The notes beneath the pieces were generated by a model. It had not been told where the DNA came from. It did no database searches and was given only the letters and a program-made list of their open reading frames with translations. From Thermoproteota archaeon (lineage in GTDB: Archaea > Korarchaeota > Korarchaeia > Korarchaeales > Korarchaeaceae): a DNA stretch of 6,067 nucleotides. Below, in pieces: positions 1 to 5,607 of this stretch. The first letter of the stretch is position 1. Each line of letters starts with the position of its first letter. A program made the position numbers and the translations under genes. The stretch spans positions 1-6,067 of the forward strand of contig WAOH01000095.1 in the NCBI GenBank assembly GCA_015521385.1. The letters run 5' to 3'.

Positions 1-11
1 ACAGGGATTAC

Positions 12-377
12 GTGACCTACGTGATGAGCCGGCTGGGCTGCGTTCATCCCTTCAGGATCTCTAGGATTCTGCTGTTGGCCGACTGGCTGTCGATGGAGAG
101 GAGGGGCAGGAGGCTCACGAACCTGACCTACGTGAAAGAGGAGTTCGGGTTCTATATTGAGGAGCTCACCGGCATAATAGAGGAGATGCAGGAGGAGGGG
201 TGCGTGGTCAAGAGGGAGGAGAGGAAGTGCCTAGAGTACATGTGTGAGGAGCCGGAGATACCGGAGGAAGATAGAGAGGTACTGGAGGAGGTCATATCCG
301 AGGTCAAGGACCTGGACGACAGGGAGCTGAACAGGAGGGTGCTTTCCGACCCGAGGTACAGGGAGGGATCCTCATGA
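12..377 (+). CDS. Small acidic protein of unknown function, first visible gene of the ferredoxin-ATPase operon (5' end may lie upstream)
   Basis: I do not recognise this 121-residue protein with certainty. The GTG start at 12 has a weak ribosome-binding-like AGGGAT 4-9 nt ahead of it, but the frame is open to the window edge, so the true start could be upstream. Residues 12-26 form a hydrophobic helix (HPFRISRILLLADW), followed by a Y40/EEFGFYIEEL helix, a hydrophobic-glycine turn near G63, and a very acidic stretch (21 Glu among residues 43-105). The pattern of an ILLLADW-like helix, then L-T-x-x-x-Y, then a late D-P-x-Y (113-116) loosely resembles the Panacea/SocA-like (DUF4065) fold; a winged-helix protein is the alternative. 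There are four cysteines (10, 64, 73, 78), of which 73 and 78 are close together. The stop overlaps the next start as ATGA, which implies translational coupling to the ferredoxin-ATPase and so a role with it. The fold assignment is weak; the gene call is firm. Confidence 0.72.
   Translation: MTYVMSRLGCVHPFRISRILLLADWLSMERRGRRLTNLTYVKEEFGFYIEELTGIIEEMQEEGCVVKREERKCLEYMCEEPEIPEEDREVLEEVISEVKDLDDRELNRRVLSDPRYREGSS
361..367 (+). promoter_or_regulatory. Shine-Dalgarno of the first ferredoxin-ATPase
   Basis: GGGAGGG followed by ATC lies 6 nt before the ATG at 374. It matches the archaeal anti-Shine-Dalgarno complement GGAGGTGATC with one change, and it sits inside the 3' end of the preceding gene. 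It decides the ATG at 374 as the start. Confidence 0.7.
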
Positions 378-1240
378 TCATCTCGGTGTCGGGAGGGAAG
401 GGCGGCACCGGCAAGTCGACGGTCGCCGTCAACCTCGCGATCCTGCTGGCTGAGAGGAGGAGGCTAGTGATGGCCGACCTGGATGTGGAAGATCCCAACG
501 ACCACATCCTGCTCGGCGTGGGCCTGGAGGATGAGAGGCCCGTGAACATAATGCTCCCCTTCATCAGGTACGATGACTGCATAAAGTGCGGCGAGTGCGG
601 ACGCGTCTGCGACACGGGAGCGATGCTCATTAGCCCTGACGGCCTCCCCTACGTCATTCCCAGGTTGTGCAGTGGATGCAGGGCCTGCTACTTCGTCTGC
701 CCCACGAAGGCGATAGTGGAGGGTGAGAGGACCATCGGTTACACCTACCACACGGTGGTGGAGCGCGGGAGCAGGTTCGATCTGGTGACGGGAATGCTCA
801 GGGAGGGTGAGGAGCACACCCCACCCGCCGTGCTGGCAGCGAGGGAGAGGGCCCTCTCCCTGCCCGCGGACCTCTACTTGGTGGACACCTCGGCCGGGAC
901 CAGTAACTCCGTCGCAACCGCCATGGACGGCTCCCGCCTGGTCATAGCCGTGACGGAGCCCACCCCCCTGGGACTGCACGATTTGGAGCTGATCCTCAGG
1001 CTGACCCAGAAGATGGGGATAGAGACGTGGGTCGTGATGAACAGGTCCGGTCTAGGATCTGAGGAGAGGCACGAGGAGGTCGTGAGGAGCTACGGCTCCG
1101 AGATAGTGGCCAGAATACCCTATTCGAGGAGGATCGTGGAGTCATACGTGAGGGGGGAGCCCATCACCCTCCTCTACCCCGACTCGGAGGAGGCTAGGGT
1201 GTTCAGGGAGCTCGCGTCCATGGTTGAGGGGGTGATGTGA
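374..1240 (+). CDS. MinD/Mrp-type P-loop ATPase with inserted 2x[4Fe-4S] ferredoxin domain (first paralogue)
   Basis: A 288-residue cytoplasmic ATPase of the COG1149 type (MinD superfamily with an inserted ferredoxin domain). Residues 9-16 are the deviant Walker A KGGTGKST, whose first lysine is the MinD signature lysine. D35/D37 with DPN (40-42) form the switch I region. The ferredoxin insert spans about 66-116 with ligands C69, C72, C75, C79 and C99, C102, C105, C109; these eight are the only cysteines in the protein. The second set ends in the usual CP, while the first ends in CD, so it lacks the proline. Switch II is DTSAGTS (171-177) and EPTPLGLHDL (195-204) is the family's base-binding-side motif; IPYSR occurs near the C-terminus. 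The protein probably couples ATP binding to iron-sulfur cluster transfer or electron flow, though the substrate is unknown. It overlaps both neighbours (ATGA upstream, TGATG downstream) and is paralogous to the next gene, so a heterodimer is possible. The family call is secure; the function is inferred. Confidence 0.95.
   Translation: MIISVSGGKGGTGKSTVAVNLAILLAERRRLVMADLDVEDPNDHILLGVGLEDERPVNIMLPFIRYDDCIKCGECGRVCDTGAMLISPDGLPYVIPRLCSGCRACYFVCPTKAIVEGERTIGYTYHTVVERGSRFDLVTGMLREGEEHTPPAVLAARERALSLPADLYLVDTSAGTSNSVATAMDGSRLVIAVTEPTPLGLHDLELILRLTQKMGIETWVVMNRSGLGSEERHEEVVRSYGSEIVARIPYSRRIVESYVRGEPITLLYPDSEEARVFRELASMVEGVM
1228..1236 (+). promoter_or_regulatory. Shine-Dalgarno of the second ferredoxin-ATPase
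   Basis: GGGGGTGAT matches GGAGGTGAT at eight of nine positions and lies within the last codons of the upstream gene. It is 3 nt from the ATG at 1240 but directly abuts the GTG at 1237. The fourth gene has the same GGTGAT-NNN-ATG geometry, which favours the ATG at 1240. Confidence 0.65.
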
Positions 1241-2211
1241 TGCTGGAGATGGCCATAGCCAGTGGGAAGGGGGGAGTGGGTAAGTCGACCGTGTCGGCGA
1301 CGATAGCGATAACCTTGGCGAGGAGGAGGAAGGTAATAGCGGTGGATGCGGATGCTGACGCTCCGAACATGCACCTGATACTCGGCCTGGGCGAGAAGTG
1401 GGAATGGGAGCAGCCCTACAGCGAGTCCATGGTTGCGAGAATAGTGACGGAGAAGTGCATAAGGTGCGGCGAGTGCAGGGCCGCCTGCCCCTACAGGGCC
1501 ATATACGTGGATGAGGACGGCAATTACGTCGTCAATCCCGTGATATGCGAGGGATGCGAGACCTGCTCCCTCGTCTGCCCGGTCAAGGGGGCCATAGTCA
1601 GGGAGGAGACCCTCTCCGGAATGCTCAGAATGGCCAAGACGAGGTACGGGTTCCCGCTCATATCCGCGAGGCTGGAGCCCGGGAGACCCAACTCCGGCAA
1701 GCTGGTTACCGAGGAGAAGACCAAGGCCAAGGAGATGGCCGACGACGATACGGTCATAGTGGTGGACTCCGCAGCGGGCATAGGATGTCAGGTGGTCTCC
1801 AGCCTGGCCGGGGCCAACATGGCCATTCTCGTCGCCGAGCCCACTCCCGCTAGCTTCAATGCGCTGAAGAGAGTTCACAGACTCACGAAGCACTTCATGC
1901 AACCCGCGGCCGTGGTGATAAACAAGTGGGACATGAACCCCGAGCTGGCAGGGGAGATAGAGGCCTACGCTAGGGACAACAACTTGGACGTTTTGGGCAG
2001 GATACCTTTCGACGACAGCATACCCAAGAGCATGGCCATGATGGTTCCGGTCACGGAGGCCTTTCCAGAGAGCCCCGCCTCCAAGGCGCTGCTCGACGTT
2101 GCGAGGAGGGTCGAGGGCATTCTGGACGATTGGGCCTCGTGGTTCATGAGGTTCAGGCCCAAGAAGCCCGAGCCCTACAGGCCCATCATTATAAAGCCGG
2201 AAGGCTTCTGA
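1240..2211 (+). CDS. MinD/Mrp-type P-loop ATPase with inserted 2x[4Fe-4S] ferredoxin domain (second paralogue)
   Basis: A 323-residue paralogue of the preceding ATPase; a GTG at 1237 would add one residue. Counting from the ATG at 1240, Walker A KGGVGKST is at 10-17 and DADADAPNMH at 36-45. The ferredoxin insert has ligands C73, C76, C79, C83 and C103, C106, C109, C113, and both sets end in CP. The conserved PGRPNSGKLV lies at 146-155, switch II DSAAGIG at 175-181, EPTPAS at 199-204 and NKWD at 227-230, followed by RIPFDDSIPKSM. A ninth cysteine (C182) directly follows switch II. After the ATPase core comes a tail rich in proline and basic residues (FRPKKPEPYRPIIIKPEGF) that the first paralogue lacks. 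The role is probably ATP-dependent metal-sulfur cluster assembly or electron delivery to a partner, perhaps the NifX-like protein encoded 14 nt downstream. Compared with its neighbour, it keeps the more canonical COG1149 motifs. The family is certain; partner and cargo are inferred. Confidence 0.95.
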   Translation: MLEMAIASGKGGVGKSTVSATIAITLARRRKVIAVDADADAPNMHLILGLGEKWEWEQPYSESMVARIVTEKCIRCGECRAACPYRAIYVDEDGNYVVNPVICEGCETCSLVCPVKGAIVREETLSGMLRMAKTRYGFPLISARLEPGRPNSGKLVTEEKTKAKEMADDDTVIVVDSAAGIGCQVVSSLAGANMAILVAEPTPASFNALKRVHRLTKHFMQPAAVVINKWDMNPELAGEIEAYARDNNLDVLGRIPFDDSIPKSMAMMVPVTEAFPESPASKALLDVARRVEGILDDWASWFMRFRPKKPEPYRPIIIKPEGF

Positions 2212-2212
2212 C

Positions 2213-2222
2213 GGGAGGTGAT
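2213..2222 (+). promoter_or_regulatory. Perfect Shine-Dalgarno of the NifX-like gene
   Basis: GGGAGGTGAT contains the complete archaeal GGAGGTGAT. It starts 2 nt after the stop of the second ATPase and ends 3 nt before the ATG at 2226. It fixes that start even though the reading frame stays open back to 2130 inside the upstream gene, and it suggests strong translation of the small protein. Confidence 0.8.
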
Positions 2223-2225
2223 TTG

Positions 2226-2555
2226 ATGAGGGTGGCGTTCGCGACCGAGGAGAACAATGGTCTGAATTCTGTGGTGAGTAGCAGGTTCGGCAGGGCCCGC
2301 TACTTCGTCATAGTCGATTACGAGGGAGGGGAGGTGAGGAGCCATAGGGTCGAGGTGAACCCCGGATCCGAGGCGAGGAGCGGCGCGGGGATAAAGGCGG
2401 TGCAGAAGCTGATAAACGAGAGGGTGAACGTGGCCGTGGCCGGCTCCTTCGGCCCCAACGCCATGACGGCTCTGGAGGAGATGGGGATAAAACACGTGGA
2501 GATGAGCGGTATAACGGTTGAAGAAGCGCTCAACAGGTTGAAGGACCATCTCTGA
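2226..2555 (+). CDS. NifX/NifB-C-type dinitrogenase iron-molybdenum cofactor family protein (metal-cluster carrier)
   Basis: A complete single-domain protein of 109 residues, within the usual 105-130 of stand-alone COG1433 proteins such as TM1290 and MTH1175. Family marks are the N-terminal strand VAFAT (3-7), GLNSVVSSRFGRARYF (12-27), the FVIVDYEGG hairpin (27-35), NPG (45-47), GAGIKAVQKLINERV (53-67), and GSFGPNA (73-79), followed by the MGIKHVEM strand (86-93) and a short C-terminal helix. The fold is an RNase H-like alpha/beta domain that in NifX, NafY and the orange protein holds metal-sulfur cofactors. This copy has no cysteine at all; its only histidines are H40, H90 and H108, so cluster binding, if any, would not use thiolates. 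It lies last in the operon after two ferredoxin-ATPases, an arrangement also known from ORP loci. No nitrogenase genes are present, so a role in FeMo-cofactor is unlikely. The family call is firm; the cofactor is unknown. Confidence 0.93.
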   Translation: MRVAFATEENNGLNSVVSSRFGRARYFVIVDYEGGEVRSHRVEVNPGSEARSGAGIKAVQKLINERVNVAVAGSFGPNAMTALEEMGIKHVEMSGITVEEALNRLKDHL

Positions 2556-2557
2556 AA

Positions 2558-2586
2558 CTTTTTCTCCTCTCCCCTCCCTTCACCTT
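2558..2586 (+). terminator. Pyrimidine tract after the operon: probable poly-T terminator, overlapping a weak promoter for the SDR gene
   Basis: This stretch directly after the NifX-like stop has 28 pyrimidines in 29 positions and opens with five T (2559-2563). Archaeal transcription often ends at T-runs without a hairpin, so the tract may end the operon. The same CTTTTT (2558-2563), preceded by GAAA, is centred about 26 nt before the SDR ATG, the spacing expected of a box A for a leaderless transcript. Both readings rest on short signals. Confidence 0.35.
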
Positions 2587-3357
2587 ATGCTGCTGAGGGA
2601 CAGGGTAGCCCTCATAACCGGCGGCACGTCCGGTATAGGTCTCTCGACCGCCGAGCTCTTCCTCAGGGAGGGCGCCAGGGTGGCGATCGTCGGGAGAAGC
2701 GAGGACAAGGGAAAGAGGGCCCTGGAGAGGCTCGAGGTACTGGGAGAAGTCACTTTCCACAGGGGAGACGTGTCCAAGGAGGAGGACTCCGAGAGGATCG
2801 TGAAGGAAGTCGTATCTCGGTATGGCAGGATAGACATACTTGTCAACGCCGCGGGAGTGTTTACAGGGGCTCCCTTGATCGAGATGAGTGTGGAGGATTG
2901 GGACAGGACCATAGCCGTTAACCTGAGGGGGACCTTCCTCATGACCAAGTTCTCGCTGCCCCACATGGGTGAGGCCATAGTGAACGTCAGTTCCACCGCA
3001 GGGGTCAGCCCATACCCCAATGGGACCGCCTACTGCTCCGCCAAGGCCGCGGTGATAGCCTTCTCCAAGGCCTTGGCCCTGGAACTCGCTGGCAGGGGGA
3101 TAAGGGTCAACGTGGTCGCTCCTGGTCTGACGGACACGCCCATGCTGAGGGGGATCGCTGGTAGCGAGGAGAGGATGAGGGAGTTCGCCTCCCTAGTGCC
3201 GCTGGGGAGGATAGCGACACCGGAGGAGGTGGCGGAGGCCATCCTATTCCTGGCCTCCCCCAAAGCTAGGTACGTGACCGGACAGGTTCTGGTGGTGGAC
3301 GGTGGCATGACCGCGGGCAGAGTCACCACAGCAGGCTCTAGGGCCGCCGTGCGTTGA
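2587..3357 (+). CDS. Classical short-chain dehydrogenase/reductase (SDR), FabG-like
   Basis: A 256-residue, probably tetrameric cytoplasmic NAD(P)-dependent oxidoreductase; about 250 is usual for classical SDRs. All landmarks are present: cofactor loop TGGTSGIG (11-18), GR at 36-37 after the second strand (an arginine there often favours NADPH), D61 in GDV, NAAG (87-90), N112, S136, Y149 and K153 (the Asn-Ser-Tyr-Lys tetrad), PGLTDTPM (179-186), and the C-terminal YVTGQVLVVDGG (229-240). The substrate cannot be read from sequence; such proteins reduce 3-oxoacyl groups, sugars or alcohols. There is no Shine-Dalgarno before the ATG, only a pyrimidine tract, so a leaderless mRNA is likely. The last 16 residues run past the usual SDR end, and the final 20 nt overlap the 3' end of the opposing flippase gene. 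Catalytic competence is well supported; the specific reaction is unknown. Confidence 0.94.
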   Translation: MLLRDRVALITGGTSGIGLSTAELFLREGARVAIVGRSEDKGKRALERLEVLGEVTFHRGDVSKEEDSERIVKEVVSRYGRIDILVNAAGVFTGAPLIEMSVEDWDRTIAVNLRGTFLMTKFSLPHMGEAIVNVSSTAGVSPYPNGTAYCSAKAAVIAFSKALALELAGRGIRVNVVAPGLTDTPMLRGIAGSEERMREFASLVPLGRIATPEEVAEAILFLASPKARYVTGQVLVVDGGMTAGRVTTAGSRAAVR

Positions 3358-4507
3358 CCCTAGCGCTGATCCTGCCCTCCATCAGCCCCAGCAGGGAGGC
3401 CACCGCCCTGTACGTGAGGAGCGCGGCGGCGAGCCCAACAACTCCCATGGAGGAGCCTAGGACGAGTATAAGGGTTACGAAAACCATGAGAGATAGCGAA
3501 TTGACCAGCAGGATGGCCTTCGGGTTCTCCTCACTGTACTTGCCCGAGGACCATATGGCGAACATGGCGTCGAAGACTATGGCCAGAGCCGCTATCTGGG
3601 CAGCCTCCGAGCTAGCCGGGTAGAACTTCGGGAACAGCTTCTCTATCACGATGGGCACGGCGAAGAAGCCTGCAATGGCCGTAACGGCGGAGAGACCCAG
3701 TCCCATCAGCTCGGCGAGTCGGGTCCTCCTGCCGGATGCCTTCTCAGGCAGGAGGTAGTTGCCCAGGCTCGTGGGGATCACCAGCATCGCCGTATAGAAT
3801 TGGAAGGCCAGCTGATAGTATCCCAAGGTGGTGTCCCCGTAAATGGCTCCGATGAGCACCTTGTCCAGCCTGACCCCCATGGTAGCTACAGCCGCCGTGA
3901 GCAGCGACAGGAGGGCGAAGTTCAGATGCCTCCTGACGGCCAGAAATCCGCTTCTAAATTGCCTGATTTCCGAGCAGATCCATACAGATAGTGATAGATA
4001 CACGGCTGGGAACCCGTAAAGGACCGCGTCGACTCCCCACACGGGAACCAGTGCCAGCATTATGGCTAGGATTGACAGGCGGCTCACCCCTTGGAGGAGG
4101 GCGAAGCCCCTGTACCTCTTCCTTCCCAACCTCTCCTTGAGGGCGAGCGTGAAGAGGGAGTTGGACATGACGATGAAGGGGAGGGAGGGATGGAGGAGGG
4201 CCAGAGGAATGCCTGCCGCCAGCGAGGCGGTTATCACGAGGACGACGGCGGGAGGTATCAGCTCATCCTCTCCCTTGGGCAGGAACGTCTGGATGGTCGT
4301 TGGGAGCCCCAGTCCGGTGAAGCTGGCCACCAAGGCACCGAAGGAGAGGAAGAAGTTTGCCCTGCCGTACTCGCTGACGGGGAGCAGCTTGGCCAACACG
4401 AGCCAGATCATGGCTCCCAGAACGACGGCTGCCATGTTACCTGCTGTTACCAGCACCAATCCTTCCTGACTCAGCGCGTTCCTTATCAGATCCCGGGGGG
4501 AGAGCAC
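3338..4507 (-). CDS. Polysaccharide/lipid-linked oligosaccharide flippase, Wzx/RfbX-type MATE-superfamily membrane protein
   Basis: A membrane protein of about 389 residues with roughly 12 hydrophobic segments: near 16-41, 50-72, 83-105, 109-123, 143-163, 164-178, 195-220, 230-255, then four more to the C-terminus. The amphipathic lead RDLIRNALSQ, the LLPVSEYG turn after the first helix, and RLDKVLIGAIYGD with D215 followed by LGYYQLA (228-234) are typical of the COG2244 (Wzx-like) family, as is LFPKFYP later on. Members flip lipid-linked sugars across the cytoplasmic membrane for S-layer glycosylation or surface polysaccharide. The length is at the short end for the family but looks complete. 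The start is uncertain: GTG at 4507 is chosen because GGGCGGTG lies 9 nt upstream, while GTG at 4519 or TTG at 4510 are alternatives. The reading frame continues upstream antisense to the DHH gene, but that part has no membrane or family character. No glycosyltransferase is adjacent, so the substrate is unknown. Confidence 0.85.
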   Translation of the reverse strand: MLSPRDLIRNALSQEGLVLVTAGNMAAVVLGAMIWLVLAKLLPVSEYGRANFFLSFGALVASFTGLGLPTTIQTFLPKGEDELIPPAVVLVITASLAAGIPLALLHPSLPFIVMSNSLFTLALKERLGRKRYRGFALLQGVSRLSILAIMLALVPVWGVDAVLYGFPAVYLSLSVWICSEIRQFRSGFLAVRRHLNFALLSLLTAAVATMGVRLDKVLIGAIYGDTTLGYYQLAFQFYTAMLVIPTSLGNYLLPEKASGRRTRLAELMGLGLSAVTAIAGFFAVPIVIEKLFPKFYPASSEAAQIAALAIVFDAMFAIWSSGKYSEENPKAILLVNSLSLMVFVTLILVLGSSMGVVGLAAALLTYRAVASLLGLMEGRISARVNARRP

Positions 4508-4551
4508 CAATTCGAGCACCGCCCTGCCGGACCGAAAATCAGTAGTGGTAG

Positions 4552-4561
4552 AATTAATAAA
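4552..4561. promoter_or_regulatory. A/T-rich box A, apparently shared by the divergent flippase and DHH genes
   Basis: AATTAATAAA, with the palindromic ATTAAT at 4553-4558, stands out in GC-rich surroundings between two divergent genes. Its centre is about 26 nt before the GTG at 4583, the spacing of an archaeal TATA box for a leaderless transcript. Read on the minus strand it gives TTTATT, five of six matches to the YTTAWA consensus. That would place a start near 4531 and a leader of about 12-24 nt for the flippase. Confidence 0.5.
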
Positions 4562-4582
4562 CACGAGGATGGATACGAGTCC

Positions 4583-5569
4583 GTGCCGAAAGGAATGAGG
4601 GATCTCTTGAGGCAGCTGATCCCAATAACAAGGAGGAGGAAGAGGGAGTTGATAATAGCACACGGGGATGTAGACGGGGTCGTCAGCGCCGTCATAGCTG
4701 CTAGGTCCTTGGGGCTCGAGGACGCTGAGGTCTACTTCTCGGGGCCCAGGTCCATAGACAGGGCCCTCTCCAAGGTCCCGGACGGAGGGGAGAAGCTCGT
4801 TATCGTGGATGTGGCCATGAACCTTGACAAGGTGGACGCGGTGGAGAGCCAGTTGAGGAGGCTGAGCGAATCCGGCTGGGACGTACTCTGGATAGACCAT
4901 CACGTCTGGCCCAATAACATAATCGACAGGCTGTCGAGGCACGCTGACGTCAGGGTAAGGCCGGCGCCCAGCGCGGCCAGAGTGGTGCTGGAGGAGCTCG
5001 GGGGCGACGAATACGAGAGGGAGCTGGCGGAGATAGCAGACGACGCCGACACCGCCACGTACGGGGATAGAAGGGCGAGAATGTACAACGCCCTGACCAG
5101 GGACAGGGAGAAGCGGGCCTACTTGGTAAAGGCCCTCATGGAGGAAAGGCTGGAGGACGAGAAGGTGGTCAAGTGGGCCGAGGAGAGGCTGAGGGATCAG
5201 GAGAGGAAAGTGAGCGAGGGATTGAAGAGGGTTAAGGTGATGGAGACGGCCGGAGGGAGGAGGTTCGCCCTGATCGACCTGAGGCCGAGGGGTGGACCCG
5301 GATCCCTGATCTCCAAGAGGCTCTCGGACGAGGTGGACTTCTCTTTGGTGCTCTACTCCTGCAACAGGTTCTCTCTCTACGCGGGCAGGGACAGGGATGT
5401 GGATCTGAGGCCCATTTGCGAGGCACATGGAGGGGGCGGACACCCCTATGCTTGCGGGGGCAAGATAGAGATGGGCCTCCTGAAGAGGATACTGTGCCTC
5501 CTGCTGGGCCCCAGATACCTCCCGAGGGAGATAAAGGGGCTCATAGACGAGGTGAAGGCGGCACTTTGA
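4583..5569 (+). CDS. DHH-DHHA1 family phosphoesterase (RecJ/NrnA-like)
   Basis: A 328-residue cytoplasmic phosphoesterase. Counting from the GTG at 4583, the metal-binding motifs are HGDVDG (27-32), VIVDVAMN with D76, the name-giving DHH (105-107), and ADDADT (152-157). A helical linker follows, then the C-terminal DHHA1 substrate-binding domain with its GGGGHPYACGG (283-293). Two Mn/Mg ions held by these Asp and His residues would cleave phosphodiesters, as in RecJ exonucleases, NrnA nano-RNases and cyclic dinucleotide hydrolases. The size and motif order fit the compact archaeal DHH proteins, and no OB-fold or extra nuclease domain is present. The substrate cannot be decided. The GTG at 4583 is preferred for its distance from the A/T box at 4552-4561; ATG at 4595 (324 residues), with a weak AAGGA just ahead, is the alternative. 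The frame stays open upstream to 4091, but that part is antisense to the flippase. Confidence 0.93.
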   Translation: MPKGMRDLLRQLIPITRRRKRELIIAHGDVDGVVSAVIAARSLGLEDAEVYFSGPRSIDRALSKVPDGGEKLVIVDVAMNLDKVDAVESQLRRLSESGWDVLWIDHHVWPNNIIDRLSRHADVRVRPAPSAARVVLEELGGDEYERELAEIADDADTATYGDRRARMYNALTRDREKRAYLVKALMEERLEDEKVVKWAEERLRDQERKVSEGLKRVKVMETAGGRRFALIDLRPRGGPGSLISKRLSDEVDFSLVLYSCNRFSLYAGRDRDVDLRPICEAHGGGGHPYACGGKIEMGLLKRILCLLLGPRYLPREIKGLIDEVKAAL

Positions 5570-5579
5570 TGGGCCATCG

Positions 5580-5585
5580 TTATAG
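5580..5585 (+). promoter_or_regulatory. Box A (TATA) for the DapA-family gene
   Basis: TTATAG is centred about 26 nt before the ATG at 5608, the usual distance from an archaeal TATA box to the transcription start. The sequence between box and ATG has no Shine-Dalgarno. This points to a leaderless mRNA and an independent promoter, although the DHH gene ends only 38 nt before the ATG. Confidence 0.55.
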
Positions 5586-5607
5586 CTTCTCCACACCGGC
5601 TTCATAG

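Noticed and set aside
464..979. Minus-strand open frame inside the first ferredoxin-ATPase
   Set aside because: It lies fully inside a gene with all eight cluster cysteines and Walker motifs, and its own translation has no family features.
12..1240. Toxin-antitoxin pair based on the faint SocA/Panacea resemblance of the first gene
   Set aside because: The coupled partner is a ferredoxin-ATPase, not a toxin, and the resemblance itself is weak.
2130..2225. N-terminal extension of the NifX-like gene into the upstream ATPase gene
   Set aside because: The extension has no similarity to the family and the perfect GGAGGTGAT at 2214-2222 sets the ATG at 2226.
374..2555. Nitrogen-fixation gene cluster
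   Set aside because: The NifX-like protein and the ferredoxin-ATPases belong to families that are common in non-fixing organisms. No nitrogenase structural gene or NifB radical-SAM domain is present in the window.
4091..4582. Plus-strand extension of the DHH frame antisense to the flippase
   Set aside because: The sequence is low-complexity (Glu, Gly, Arg, Gln-rich) with no domain, and the DHH fold begins right after the GTG at 4583. The minus strand here has clear helices of a flippase.
4508..5605. Long minus-strand open frame continuing from the flippase across the whole DHH gene (755 codons in all)
   Set aside because: The part opposite the DHH gene has no membrane segments or recognisable motif, while the plus strand there encodes all DHH and DHHA1 motifs. 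Missing stops are explained by GC-rich, AGG-heavy codon use.
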